Source: Cercospora beticola (Eukaryota > Ascomycota > Dothideomycetes > Mycosphaerellales > Mycosphaerellaceae). From it: a DNA stretch of 64,000 nucleotides. Location: assembly GCF_033473495.1 (NCBI RefSeq), contig NC_088935.1, positions 2,790,001-2,854,000 on the forward strand, given 5' to 3'. This document shows, piece after piece, positions 1 to 11,337 of this stretch; the first letter of the stretch is position 1; the number at the start of each line of letters is the position of its first letter. The notes beneath the pieces are model-generated. The model saw only the letters and a program-made list of their open reading frames with translations, searched no databases and was not told where the DNA came from. A program made the translations under genes and the position numbers.

Positions 1-2
1 TG

Positions 3-128
3 CAAAACGAATTGCGCAACCTTGGTGCTGGTGACGATGGCATTCAATCTTATCTTACGAGCATAAGCGGAGATGTGCTCGTGTTCAGGAAGTTCTTCAG
101 TACGTTCATTGCTCAGGCGAAGAGGTGA
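3..128 (+). CDS. C-terminal fragment of an unidentified protein (5' end outside window)
   Basis: One frame is open from the left edge to a TGA at 126-128 and encodes about 41 residues with a natural-looking composition. It starts around QNELRNLG, passes through GDDGIQSYL and ends FFSTFIAQAKR. The other two forward frames stop within about 60 bases. It would be the last exon, or part of it, of a gene transcribed rightward into the window. No family can be named from so short a piece. The chance that it is a random open stretch is real. Confidence 0.45.
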   Translation, partial: QNELRNLGAGDDGIQSYLTSISGDVLVFRKFFSTFIAQAKR

Positions 129-338
129 GGCAATGGTTGTGGAATGGTATCAATGCATGCTCATGAGACACTTTTCAAAAAAGCCGTTGAGGGAAATTCA
201 GCATTTTCAGGGCGTGCGGCGACTCAATAGATACCCTGTTGTTGGAGCGTAGATAGCGTATGGCTAGATGAGGCAATGATTGGAACTATGATCTTCAGGC
301 TCACGAGTGCAACTGGAGCCCATGTGCTCGACTACATC

Positions 339-3323
339 TTAGGACCAGACACTCACAATACCCCGTCCATCAGCTACTGCCCGCAACTGACTATTGATCT
401 GCAGCGGGTTGCCTTCGAACACGACAAACTCATCGACATCGTCTTCTTTCTCTTCGATGCCAAGTATATCATAAATGGCCGTCGATGCCAGACCCCAGGC
501 CTCCGTCTCGTTGATCTTGCCGCCGCTATTCGCGTGCACGATCCCAGCTTGCAGAGATAAATCTCTCGCCTCCCAATCCTCATTTACACCAATCGCAACT
601 TTGACGCCGGCGGCGTGTAACACATCCACGGCTGTGCCATTCGTGAGTGGCGCACCGGTCAATGCTCTGCGTTGCTCCCACGTTTCTCTGTAGCTAAAGA
701 GAGGGGCGAGGATGACTCCGACTTTGGCTGCTGCCAATTCTTTGGCGAGAAGGTGTGATTCTGCGCCGCCGAGGATGATGACGCGGATTTTAGTGGAAGA
801 ATGTTTGGTTGTGGAGATTGCTTGTTCAATTTCGTGTTTTACGCGCAGTAGGGCGGCGATGGTATCGGCGGAGTGGACGTCGATGACTAGTGGGAGGGTG
901 CCGTTCACCACTTGTGCCAGTGCCGCAGATTCTGGTGAGATTTTCTCGTCGTCCGTCGTGGCTGGAGTCAGTGCGTCAAGGAGTTTCGATCTCAGCTCGG
1001 CGATGGCCGTGGAGATGGTAGGCGTCTTTCCTCGCTTGATGTTCGATGTCAAAGGATAGTGGAGCGCAACGTGTTGACGGATGACTGCATGCTCTTCGAG
1101 AGGGTTTTTGGCGCCAGTGCGAAATGCGATGCTCAGGCCTTTGTGTTGAGAGCTGCCGAATTTGGGAGCTGTGATACCTCTCGTCACACCGTGATTGTAA
1201 GCGGCAGCTAAGTTTCTGCCATCTAGTCGTAGTCCGTCGATGGCGGCTGAGAAGGAATCTTGGTCAAGTGAGCCATCGGACGTGGCTTTCTCGGCGGCAA
1301 TTTCTTCGAGTCCAAGGAGGCTACCGAATGCGGTCAGAGGGCGAGTGATATATCCGTTCTCCAGTGCGACGATAGTGCTGTCTGCGGATATCTTGTGCTG
1401 ACATTGACCAATGCACGCGATCTTGCCATCTGCCACGACCAGCTGGAAATCTTTGACAGTAGCGTCGGCTGCTTGCTCCTGCCCAGGGATCTGGATCTTT
1501 GAAATGCCCGTGAAGACAATATTGCGTACTTCCTTGGGCTTGTCTTCCAGATCCCGGCTAGTGGATGGTTCCAGTGGTGGACTGAGAGGCTTTTCGAGCT
1601 CAATCGGCTCTTTGAACTGTGGTACCCCATCGATAAAGACTTGTAATGGCGTGGCTCCGACACCCAGCGGGTCAGAGTCCCATAAAACAACGTCAGCGTC
1701 CAATCCGATTTTGACCTTGCCAATACGCTCAGCAAGACCTAGGAGTTCTGCAGAGGCGCTCGTTACGCCTGCTAGAGCAACATGATACGGTAGCCCATTG
1801 CGATATGCTTTGGCAGCCTCGAATAACACATGCTGTGCATTCAGAACGGGGTTGTCACTTACGTACACGGGCGTGATGCCAGCCTCGTGAAGTATCTTTC
1901 CAGCCTTCTCGCTCGCCACGTAGGCTTCTGCTTTGTAGTTCATGTTGTCTGCAAAGAGCGCAGCAGCTGGAGCCCGGCCTCCGTATGCTCGCTTCAGCAC
2001 CTCCGGGATCAGGAAAGTCGAGTGCGCGTGATGAAATGCCCTGACAGGGAACTTGAACTCATTGGTATAGCCAATAAATGATTCGAGGTCGGGAATTGTG
2101 TAGCAATGGGTGTTGACCATGACTTGGCCTCGTAGTACGGCGGCCAGAGTCTCCCATTTGAGGTTCTGCGGCAGATGAGATTCCATGTTCTGGACACCAA
2201 TGGCATCCGCTGCGGCACACCATTCGTCTTGTGAATCCCTGAGAGCTGCAGCCTGGGAATTGATCAGTAAAATGTAAGGCTCACAGCACTGCCGTGCTGT
2301 GCAGTAGGATGTTATCCGTCAATGATCGCAGCCACAAGCTAGTGTCGTAGCGAGACCGTAGGCTAATAACTGACATACCTGTTCAAAAGCATGACGAAAA
2401 TACCATGCCTCTCCCAATCTGCTGTAGGGACCAAAATTTCTTCCGACTTGGCCATATACATTTTTGGCGTTCTCGCCGCATGCCATCTTGATGTATCGAT
2501 GGTGCTTCTCCGGGTCCGCAAGCAAGTCTTTGATGCTCAATTCTGGTCGACCATCAGGCTTTCCCACGGCATGCTTGATCACGAAGGCCTCGCCTCCAAT
2601 GTTGTTGCCACTGCCGGGTAGAATCAAGGATGTGGTTACGCCACCAGATTTGATTACCTGTAGACCTCAGTTAGTGCATTTTATATAACAGCACATGGGA
2701 AGTTCTACCTGGATTTGATGATCGAGGGGATTGAATCCATCGAGGCTGCGAACGAAGGGAGTTATGTCCTCTGATAGCTCGTTTACATCACCGTTTCCGT
2801 TGAGTCCCGGCAATGAATCAACTCCAGTATGTGAGTGCATATCAATGATTCCAGCAGTGACTTGTGTTCCTTTGGCATCAATAAGATCGTAGTCTTTGGG
2901 CAAATCCTCTTCCGCGATATGTGCGCTGACCTGCTTGATGAGACCATCTTGAAGGAGTACATCTAGCGCAGTCCAGATGTGTTCTCCAGTGTCAGTATCC
3001 GGCTCGCCAGTCCAGACCGTCGCGTTGCGTATCAAGACTGGTCGGGTGCCAGGGACATATCGAGCACTGGCGTTACGATGCCCGGTCGGATATGTTGGCG
3101 TGGTCCGCAGCTTGGTACATGTAGCATAATCTTGTTCCAGTTTTTCGGCGGAGAGAAGATGTGATGGGTGTGTTTGGCGAGGCACAGGCCACTTGAGGCA
3201 TAGAAGGTAGATTACACAAGCAAATGCTGCGTATCTCAGCATTCGGCGTATAGCTCTTCGTCGATGGCCATGCACAGCAGTGCTGTAGCTGGGAAGGCCA
3301 TCCCAAGCCTCAGCCTTGTCCAT
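339..3323 (-). CDS. Membrane-anchored amidohydrolase with two tandem amidohydrolase-like halves
   Basis: Three exons: 2709-3323, 2379-2657 and 339-2252. The introns are 51 and 126 nt, and the first carries CTAAC near its 3' end. The product is about 935 residues. A hydrophobic segment at roughly residues 28-46, after an Arg-rich stretch, predicts a type II membrane anchor. The first half has the amidohydrolase beta-sandwich (VLIRNATVWTG) and the metal-ligand motif DMHSHTG near residue 163. Candidate further His ligands lie in NTHCYT and FHHAHST, and it closes with a composite-domain strand (ADVVLWDSDPLG). The second half repeats this plan but lacks the HxH. Family knowledge: metal-dependent hydrolases related to imidazolonepropionase; fungal members are sometimes labelled carbohydrate esterase family 9. 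The substrate is unknown. Start chosen as the ATG opening the exon with the anchor. Confidence 0.85.
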
Positions 3324-3959
3324 TGCAGGTTATGGAACGCTTGTAGAGGTGGTCAGGTTTCCGTTCAAATGTGCATCTGCATTATATTGACGGCGAGAAG
3401 ACGTATGTTGGCACGGAAATGGCGCCACCAGGACGGTGAAGTTGGGATGAGACAACTGCATTAGAATAGCGGAGACTCATGTGCTTATTGATTAAGCATA
3501 AGCTGAAATTTGAACGGGTTTTGATGGAACAGGCCCACGAAGTACCACAAGAAGCTCGGAGAGCACAACCCCCAAGTTGCGCTACTGTTTGCCGATGGTT
3601 TTCTGGGTTTGTCCCAATTACAACACCGAAATTTGCTGGCACGTTTACACTGTTCCGTTCGCATTCCTCGCCGCCGATATCATACCGAAAAAGTCCTCCA
3701 TGAATGCCGTGTCGACATATTACCCAGAGGAGTTCGTCGAGAAATGACCTAAATTCTGCTTGATGCTCCGAAGATGGCCACGATGAAGCAACTCGTTCTC
3801 CCCTCGAGGCATATGGATACTCAAGTGTTTCGGATGCCTCGACAGAACGAGCCCGATGACAGTTCAGAATGCAATGGGGTTGAAATTAAGCGCATGAGTT
3901 CCGCATGATGTTGATGGCATCGTGATGCAAATCGCTCCTTACGCTGTCGCTCTGGAGAG
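3324..3959. other. Intergenic region, 636 bp
   Basis: Lies between the amidohydrolase start and the 3' end of the F-box-like gene, so it contains the amidohydrolase promoter on the minus strand. I see no convincing ORF, RNA gene or repeat. Confidence 0.5.
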
Positions 3960-4811
3960 TCATTCGCGAGTGGGTGGAAGAGAGGACGGTGCAGCCCTCC
4001 AGCCGTTCCTCGTCATGCGTTGCTCGGGATACCCGCCAGGTTGCGAGAGGAGTTTCAACCTTTCCTGTCGTACGTCGAAAGCTAACATTCTCAGCTCCGA
4101 AGCAGGATCAGGGCCACGATGCACAGTGTCAAGCCTCTGCCCTACGCCCAGGACATTCTGCAGGGCCATGGCGAACTGCTCTTCATCTACATCATCGGCA
4201 CTGACGCTGCCAATCTGGAAGCGCAGGCCAGGACTTTGGGTATCCAAAACCTGCAGCGCTGCGATGATGTCGCTCTTTTGAGACCATCTGCCAGTGTTGG
4301 TCGAATCGCACCAGCTCACGACCACTGTCCGTAAGTGAGTGGCATTCGACAAGACTTGACATGCTCTGGTCGCCCGGCGCTTGATTTCGGTGCAGAATGA
4401 CTCCAGGCCAAAGCTCGGGTAGCTCTGGAGGAGCAGGACGTCACAAAAGAAGACGAGCTCGACTTTCGTGATCAATCGCAGGCTGGAACTTTGCTCCAGT
4501 TTCCGCAGATCCGGATCAACACGGAAGAAGTTGAAGGCATGGCTGAAGACCAGCTTCCACGTGGAAATGGAGTAGAAGTAGTCGAGGATCTCGGCAGTCA
4601 GGGCAGGGTGGATGTTTAGGAGCGGTCGCGAAGGTGGACGGTGATCGACGGACGTGATGCCGACCGAGGGTAGCGGATGCGACACGTTCTCGCGCGGCAA
4701 CAGGTACGAGTAGATGTGCTGGCGCAGCTCGAGCGGCAGACGCAGCAACGGCGGTGGCAATGGGATGGAGTTGCTGGTGGCGGTGGTGCTGGATGAGGGG
4801 GAACAGGCCAT
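3960..4811 (-). CDS. F-box-like domain protein, uncharacterised
   Basis: Single-exon gene of 283 residues. After a Ser/Thr/Pro-rich start of about 20 residues comes RLPLELRQHIYSYLLP, which fits the short F-box-like motif of many fungal proteins. The middle contains hydrophobic helices (LRLITKVELVFFCDVLLL) and a region with THLRTVVVSWCDS. The C-terminus is Arg/Pro-rich. F-box proteins usually connect substrates to Skp1-Cullin ubiquitin ligases, but many fungal members have no known substrate. It diverges from SLD3, with about 296 bp between the two starts, so the genes probably share a promoter region. I do not recognise a specific orthologue. Confidence 0.75.
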   Translation of the reverse strand: MACSPSSSTTATSNSIPLPPPLLRLPLELRQHIYSYLLPRENVSHPLPSVGITSVDHRPPSRPLLNIHPALTAEILDYFYSISTWKLVFSHAFNFFRVDPDLRKLEQSSSLRLITKVELVFFCDVLLLQSYPSFGLESFCTEIKRRATRACQVLSNATHLRTVVVSWCDSTNTGRWSQKSDIIAALQVLDTQSPGLRFQIGSVSADDVDEEQFAMALQNVLGVGQRLDTVHRGPDPASELRMLAFDVRQERLKLLSQPGGYPEQRMTRNGWRAAPSSLPPTRE

Positions 4812-5107
4812 GGGCGGTGGCAGAGCGTGTGCGTGAGGTGGATGAGACGGCTACGGTGGACGTGGTTTGGGAGACTGCACGAGCGTAGCTACAATGGCCT
4901 GCTGCTCCTGCTGCATGGCAGCTGACCTGCAGCAGTGCAGCTCCTTCTGACATGACCTCTGCTGATGACATTGGCCCGCGGCGGGTGATGACGATCGTGG
5001 GGACGAGGCTTGGCATGTCGCGTCGACCCGGCACGACGCGCCTGTTTCTGTCCACGCTGCTCTGCTCTCCTCCGCTCCACCACGCACCATGCAGCACTGC
5101 ATGGAAC

Positions 5108-7666
5108 ATGTCCGTCTCTCATGACGCCGCCTTCCCCGTCACCACCACTGCTATTCCCATTACCACCCCGCAGAAGCGCCGGCGAGACGAGCTCGACGAC
5201 TCCCGAATCGACATTGACCGCCGGCCCATCATTGTGCACGCCTGTACTGCCGATGCTCCAACGCCTTCCCTCGTCCTCACGCCGCAATGTCTGTTGTCGC
5301 GTGCCCAGCTGCCGATAGCATACCTTGACCCTGCTCAGGACTGTCGCCGACTGTTCACCGCCCATGTCCACCTGCTCGAGACCGGTCAAGAATTCTACAA
5401 CAATACCGCTCTTCTGCTGGTGGAGGATGAAGCGGACCATTCGCTGTACACCATTGAACGTGTGCAGACTCGTAAATATGCTCTGTGTCGTCTGACGAGA
5501 TCCGTCGCCCTTGAGGAGCTACTCGCTCTTCCTCCACTTGAGACAGAAGCTGGCGCCCCGGCTAAGAAGCGATGTGTACCTCAATCAGGCGGCAAGGACC
5601 AGTCATGGTGGGCGACGGCCGCAGTGGGCGCACCATCCTGTTCCACGTACGCCAGTGAGCAGATTCCGAAGCTTTCGATGCAGCCGCAAGGTCCTTCGCC
5701 TTTCGTTCGAGAAGAGGTACCACTGGCAGACCAGGAATCTTTAGCGTGCATAGAAGCGCCCGTCCCGGAAGTGATACCGACGGCGAACTTTGAGCAGACC
5801 TTGGAGGACTTGTCGAAACACTATCTGGACGCTCTATACCTGTCGAGGACGACGCTGGCATACTTCGTCAAGGGACCTCTTGCGCGAGCACGAGCTGCAC
5901 TATCTTCGCAACCAGCAGCCCTCATTGCTTTCCTGCGTGGAGCCATGCTGAACCCCACCAGCATGGATAAGAAGTTCCGCGATGTCCTGGCCGGCATTGT
6001 CAAAGATATCTCTGTACTAGACACGCCTACTACTCTGTCCAAGTCACGGAGGAAGAAGAAGTGGCGATCGAAGCGTGACAAGCATGGTTTATTCGTGGAC
6101 GAGAAGGAATATATCGAGGGATGGTGGCGAAAACACGATGAGGACATGCAAACACCACTGACGAACGAGACGAATGAGGCTCTGCTGAAGCGCCGTTTGC
6201 AAGTGGTGCGCAACCGAGAGACATTACTGCAAGTTGTAGTGGCCATGGAGGTTCTGGCTCTAGAACAAGTTGCTGCAGCATGTTCTGAAGATCCTCCCAT
6301 CGCAGTGCGGAGCGAGGATCCGCCTGGAAACAATGGTGAAATTGGCTCAAAAGATAAGAAGCAACGGAAGAAGAAGGAGATCGATGCTCATGCCAGCTTG
6401 GACACTCTCGTCGAACGACTGAACATCTTCCACACCGTTGAAGCTTCGCCAGTGAAGACGAAAGATGGTGAGAGCTGCAGCGCTAATGCGGACACAAAGG
6501 ATGAACTCAAGACCTTTGCCGCTGAGGTTATCATACCCTTCTTTGCCTCTCGCATCTTCGATATTGCGAACTCTGTCAGCAAGAAGCTCGGCGGGCCCAG
6601 TGCTTCACGGCCGCGCGAGAAGAGTTCAGTGAAGGCACCACGGAAGCCTGGTGAACCCACTGTCCGCCAGCCGCCTGAAAAGAAACCTAGGAAGCCGCTC
6701 GGCCGCACGTCTACTGACACTTTGAACCACGTTGGAAGGCAGCCTCCTGCTCTGATGCGCTCCTCTACGGACAAAGATGCACTGGCTCCGCTCATCAAAA
6801 GGGAGAGGAGCGAGACCCCATCTCTGCACGATATCGCGGCCGCTAAGACTGCCGCAACAGTGTCCAGAAAGAAACCGACTGGTCTTGATCACTATACCGC
6901 TAAGCATCGACAGATAGACTTGTCGGCAATGTCGCAGGCCAACCAGGCAAAGATCCGCAAGAACAAGGACCTTGAGGAGAAAATCTTGAAGGATGCGCTC
7001 AATGGTATAAGGAAACCGAACAGAGCACTTGCGACGGAAGAGACGGCCAGGAATGCAGATGAGAGCTTCGCGCGAGCACTGGCCAGGAGCAAGCCGACAA
7101 AGTCGCAAACACAACGCAGCATGTCGGCCAAGGACAGCACCAGGATCACTGCCACGCCCAGACATGTAAAAGCGACACCAGCTGGCCGCCGTCAGTCGCA
7201 CAATATGCCGGAAGTACGGTCTGGTTCGACGACAGCAGTGCCTTCGTCAGCCATCGGTAACGCTGCCGACGCATATGTGCCGGGCAGCACTTTTGCTGTT
7301 CCACAAACCGGCCATAGAGATAGACACAAAGACGTTGCGGAGACGCCGTCCCGCGGCTTTGCGAGATTTATGCCATCTGGCCTTGCTCGAGCGCCCGGTA
7401 CACTGATAGAGTCGCCAACACTCAGTCGTAGCGCACCTATATCAGCGACTCCACTACGTCCGCTACGTATGCCCGCACTTACAGAGACCCCTCTGGCAGA
7501 ACAGGGCACAGAACTCGCGCGCCTTGGGACTACGAGCCATACTTCTCTAGCGTTGTCGGATCAGCATGACGACTCCGGGATTGGACTCGAGAGCCCAGGA
7601 ATGAGGAACAAACCCTCCATATACGACGCACTGGGATGGAACGAGGATTACGACGAACTTGCATAG
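5108..7666 (+). CDS. sld3: DNA replication initiation factor SLD3
   Basis: Single exon; 852 residues from the preferred ATG at 5108. The same frame is open upstream to ATG 4952, which would add 52 low-complexity residues overlapping the divergent promoter. The central Sld3 domain is recognisable: LEDLSKHYLDALYLSRTT, LAYFVKGPLARARAA, then MDKKFRDVL, a basic linker, EYIEGWWRKHD and a helix ending VVVAMEVLALEQ. Sld3 brings Cdc45 to the loaded MCM helicase and, once phosphorylated by CDK, binds Dpb11. The C-terminal third is basic and disordered and rich in SP/TP sites (ETPSLHD, TPRHVKATPAG, ESPTLSR, ATPLRP, TETPLA), consistent with CDK control. It ends with DSGIGLESPG followed by an acidic tail. 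Confidence 0.9.
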   Translation: MSVSHDAAFPVTTTAIPITTPQKRRRDELDDSRIDIDRRPIIVHACTADAPTPSLVLTPQCLLSRAQLPIAYLDPAQDCRRLFTAHVHLLETGQEFYNNTALLLVEDEADHSLYTIERVQTRKYALCRLTRSVALEELLALPPLETEAGAPAKKRCVPQSGGKDQSWWATAAVGAPSCSTYASEQIPKLSMQPQGPSPFVREEVPLADQESLACIEAPVPEVIPTANFEQTLEDLSKHYLDALYLSRTTLAYFVKGPLARARAALSSQPAALIAFLRGAMLNPTSMDKKFRDVLAGIVKDISVLDTPTTLSKSRRKKKWRSKRDKHGLFVDEKEYIEGWWRKHDEDMQTPLTNETNEALLKRRLQVVRNRETLLQVVVAMEVLALEQVAAACSEDPPIAVRSEDPPGNNGEIGSKDKKQRKKKEIDAHASLDTLVERLNIFHTVEASPVKTKDGESCSANADTKDELKTFAAEVIIPFFASRIFDIANSVSKKLGGPSASRPREKSSVKAPRKPGEPTVRQPPEKKPRKPLGRTSTDTLNHVGRQPPALMRSSTDKDALAPLIKRERSETPSLHDIAAAKTAATVSRKKPTGLDHYTAKHRQIDLSAMSQANQAKIRKNKDLEEKILKDALNGIRKPNRALATEETARNADESFARALARSKPTKSQTQRSMSAKDSTRITATPRHVKATPAGRRQSHNMPEVRSGSTTAVPSSAIGNAADAYVPGSTFAVPQTGHRDRHKDVAETPSRGFARFMPSGLARAPGTLIESPTLSRSAPISATPLRPLRMPALTETPLAEQGTELARLGTTSHTSLALSDQHDDSGIGLESPGMRNKPSIYDALGWNEDYDELA

Positions 7667-8164
7667 CGTAGCGTTATGTCACATTGTTTGCAGGTTCAAT
7701 GCATAGCATGCTTTCCGGCACACGAGTGCAGTCTGAACCAGAGATGTATTTCCCAACAGCAACGAATCGCGGTATCATCATCCTCGCAGTGCTAATTCTC
7801 TAGTGATCAAGCGTCATGTAGTGCTTCGGTTGTCCGGTAAGGTCATGTAGTGATCATCGAAGTCTTGTCTTCCAAGGGAGAGCGACTCGCGAAGCTTATG
7901 ACAGAAATTCGAGCCTCGGCTGCTGACTGCTGCACATGTGCCTCCGCGCCGAACCCCAGGTCCTGATCCTACGCGCTAGCGTGGTTGCATATTGTCTACA
8001 GTACTTGATGTACACATAACCCGTCGGAGTGTCTGACTGAGTATCATTTGATCATCGACAATCATCGTTCAAAGACAGCTCGGACAGGCTGCAACATCAC
8101 GCTTTGAAAGCATTGTGCTCGACAATCAGTGATCACGACATTGATCCGACCAGGATTCGCTGCA
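7667..8164. other. Intergenic region, 498 bp
   Basis: Between the SLD3 stop and the acyl-CoA dehydrogenase start on the same strand. It holds the SLD3 3' end and the downstream promoter. No ORF or RNA gene is apparent. Confidence 0.5.
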
Positions 8165-9580
8165 ATGTCCAAACAGCAGAGCGAACGGGCCTTTGGCAAC
8201 CTTGCACCATGGAGTGAGCCTGCGTGGTCTCATGGCATTCCATCGCCATATTACAACGAGTCACACAAGAAGTATCGAAATGCTCTCCGCGAATATGTGA
8301 ACACGCACATTCTACCTGATGCATTAGATTGGGTGCGGCCATCAATTGTTCAGCCTTAGGAGTCTTGTGCTGACTGTCAGCAGGAAGAAGCTGGAGGCGC
8401 ACCAGAACCAAGCCGACTTCAATGGGCTAAGTCAGGATTCGCTTTCTCGGATGTCCCAATCCAATACAGGCCTAAAGATATTCCGTTCCCTGGAGGCATT
8501 CCTGTCGACAAGCTAGACGCTTTCCATTTGCTGATCTCGACCGACGAAACTTCACGAGTTGAGGGTGGTGTCACATCTTCTCTGGGCGGCGGATCGGTTA
8601 TTGGCATTCCGCCAGTGATCCATCATGGCACGGAGGCACAGAAACAAAAGTGGCTACCAGGATTATTCACACAAGAAACGTCTTTCTGCTTGGGTATCAC
8701 GGAGCCTAGGTGAGTATTTGTCGTCAGCATATTCTATCACGCTACTATGCTAATGTTTGCTTCGACGCAAAGTGGCGGCTCCGACGTGGCCAATATTCAG
8801 ACAACAGCTGAGAAGACGCCGGATGGCAAGTTCTATATCGTCAACGGCTGGAAGAAATGGATCACCGGTGCTCCCTGGGCAACACATATGACCACCGCAG
8901 TGCGAACCGGCGGACCCGGCTTGAAGGGTATCTCTGTGGTCGTGATAGATGTGAAGTCACCTGGCGTTTCAATGAGAAGAATACCCAATAGCGGCCAAAA
9001 AGCTGGAGGCGCGTCACTAGTCGAGCTCGATGATGTGAAAGTGCCAGTAGAAAACCTTTTAGGAAAAGAGAACGAAGGCTTCAAAGTGATCATGGTTAAC
9101 TTCAACAGAGAGCGGTATATCATGGCCGTGGGCTGCAACCGGAAAGCCAGGACTTGCCTAGCGCACGCATTCGACTACGCGAACAAGCGTGAGACGTTTG
9201 GGAAGAAATTGATCGAGAACCAAATCATCGCTCACAAGTTCTCGACCCTGGCGAGATATATCGAGAGCCACTGGGCTTGGCTTGAGCAGATCGCATATGC
9301 TGTTCAAGTCTCGCCGTATGGTTGGCAGGATCCGGATGTGGCAGGGAGAATAGCATTGGCCAAGGTGCAAGGAGGACGAATTCAGGAAATGGCGAACCGC
9401 GAAGCGCAGCAGGTCTTTGGAGGAGCTGGGTATCAGAAGGGAGGTCCAGGCGCTGTTGTGGAACAAATGAGTCGCGATCTGAGAATGATGGTTGTGGGAG
9501 GAGGTTCGGAAGAAATTATCAGCGATTTGGCTGTCAGGCAAGAAACTGTTCTTGCTAAGAGGCGAGGATGGAAATTGTAG
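8165..9580 (+). CDS. Acyl-CoA dehydrogenase family flavoprotein
   Basis: Three exons: 8165-8332, 8384-8709 and 8773-9580, giving about 433 residues. The first intron (51 nt) removes an in-frame TAG. Its 3' end reads CAGCAG, so either AG at 8380 or 8383 may be used, changing the protein by one Gln. The N-terminal helical domain starts near residue 10, the FAD-contacting segment is FCLGITEPSGGSD, and the beta domain has GWKKWITGAPWA. The C-terminal helices carry FGGAGYQKGGPG and GGGSEEIISDLAVRQ. These enzymes oxidise acyl-CoA thioesters to enoyl-CoA and pass electrons to ETF or oxygen. Substrate chain length cannot be read here. No SKL-type terminus is present (ends GWKL). Confidence 0.88.
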
Positions 9581-9954
9581 TATAGCGACCAATTGACAAG
9601 TCAGCCCTATGTATCAAGTTTACACGTCCGGTATGCGATGCTCGTTCAATCTGTATAAGAATTTTGTCGTGGAGAAAGAGAAAACCTGCTTGCCTGCTTC
9701 ATGCTTGATATCCGTACCTCGACTTTTGCTCGTGGCTTTGTGGCGCGTGGAAATGGACGACTTTGCCGATCAGCAGACCTGTGCTTTCCGCTCTTCTACA
9801 CCTCACACAACACGACCTTCAATGTCTTAGTCAGACCGAGATAGTGCGCCATGGGAGCAGATCAGAACGCTGCGTGGAGCAACGGACCGGCGTTGACTGC
9901 ATCTCTGTTGAAGAAAAGACATTGACTGGGGTATACCACTCCACAACAAGAACT
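9581..9954. other. Intergenic region, 374 bp
   Basis: Between the acyl-CoA dehydrogenase and the PLC-like gene. The frame upstream of the PLC-like ATG is open to 9763 but codes for unremarkable sequence, so I treat it as leader. Confidence 0.45.
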
Positions 9955-11135
9955 ATGGACAGCGCCAACCTGAAGTTGTGCCTGGACGAGAAGCGCAGGC
10001 TGTACTGCTCTCGAACGGACCGCGTGCGCCGGGTAGAGGATTCCTGGATGTCCAAGTTGGATGATGAGGCCCCAGTATCATCACTCTCAATCCCGGGCAC
10101 CCACGACTCTGCAGCGTACACGCAACCATGGCCATTCGTCGCCACACAAAACATGGACTTTGCACAACAGCTTGATTCTGGCATTCGATACTTTGACCTC
10201 CGTTGTGGTTTGGTGCACGATGTTGCGGAGATGGTCCATGGCTCGTACCTCTTACGGCTGAAACTCCACGATGTATTGCGCGTACTGTATGAATGGTTGG
10301 ACGAGCATTTGACAGAAGGACTGGTCGTGCAAATCAAGGAAGACAGAAAGGCGGAGCAATCCAGTATGCATTTCGCGCAAGCGATTTATGAGAATATTTC
10401 GGCACGACCTGAGCGCTGGCGCACAGCTAACACTACGCCCTGTGTCGGAGAGCTGAGAGGCAAAATTCAACTATTGAGACGCTACAACGTTCCGAGACTT
10501 ATGGCGTTTGGTATTGATGTTACTGCATGGCAGGTAAGTTCATCTCAACTCCATGTACCATCATGTGCGAATGAATCTAATGATTGCAGGATAACCCCAG
10601 TACACCCTTCACAATCCACACGCAGCATGAAGTTCAACTCACCATCCAAGATCACTACAGCTTCTCAGAACCCCTCTCCCTGCCAAATCTGATCACCAGT
10701 AAAGGCGGAGACGTATCCGGCTTGTTAGAGAAAGCAACGAGTGATCTAGATCCGGATCACTGGTACATCAACTTCACCAGTGCTTTCGAATTCAATCTGT
10801 ACTATCAGTTGACGCCGCGGGCCATTGCCATTGGTGGATACTATGGCTTCCACTGGGAAGAAGGCATCAATCCAAGGCTGCGGAACTATCTAAATCTACG
10901 CCCTGGAAAGCGACGATTGGGCATCGTTGCAATGGATTTTCCGCAGGCTGGAAGTGGGGATCTCATTCCAATGATTATTCAATCGAATTTTACGACTCCT
11001 GAATCAATTTGGAGAAGGTTCGTAGTTGTACTTCTTGTTCTGCTGGCCTTGCTTACGATCTTGATCTGGGCAAGCAAGCACAAAATGTATATATTGCTCT
11101 CGTGCAGTTCACATAAACCTGTACAAGATGTATAG
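9955..11135 (+). CDS. PI-PLC X-domain-like phosphodiesterase with C-terminal membrane segment
   Basis: Two exons, 9955-10533 and 10590-11135, giving about 374 residues. The intron has GTAAGT and a TTGCAG acceptor. The X-domain hallmarks are SIPGTHDSAAY, with the first catalytic His; GIRYFDLRCG; and VHGSYLL, with a candidate second His. LVVQIKED follows. This matches the single-domain bacterial-type phosphatidylinositol phospholipase C fold rather than multidomain eukaryotic PLC. No signal peptide is evident. A 20-residue hydrophobic segment (FVVVLLVLLALLTILIWA) sits about 25 residues from the C-terminus and predicts tail anchoring. The cleaved lipid cannot be inferred. The ATG at 9955 was chosen because the domain begins about 40 residues later. 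Confidence 0.83.
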
Positions 11136-11337
11136 TTCATCGTCGCCGCTTCGGATCCAGTAGCAACTGCACGATCATTCTCATTGGCATGGAGATCTCG
11201 CGGGTGATCGGCCTTAGATGGGCGACGAACGCGAGCTGCAGGACGGAAGGTAACTCAGTGGATTGCACAAGCACTTTCACGTCTGATGGAATATATTTCT
11301 ATCGCTACGTCTATACACTCATGGTATTCGTCAGCCA

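Noticed and set aside
4952..5107. N-terminal 52-codon extension of SLD3
   Set aside because: Open in frame with several ATGs, but the residues are low-complexity and overlap the short promoter shared with the F-box-like gene; the ATG at 5108 is followed by better protein-like sequence.
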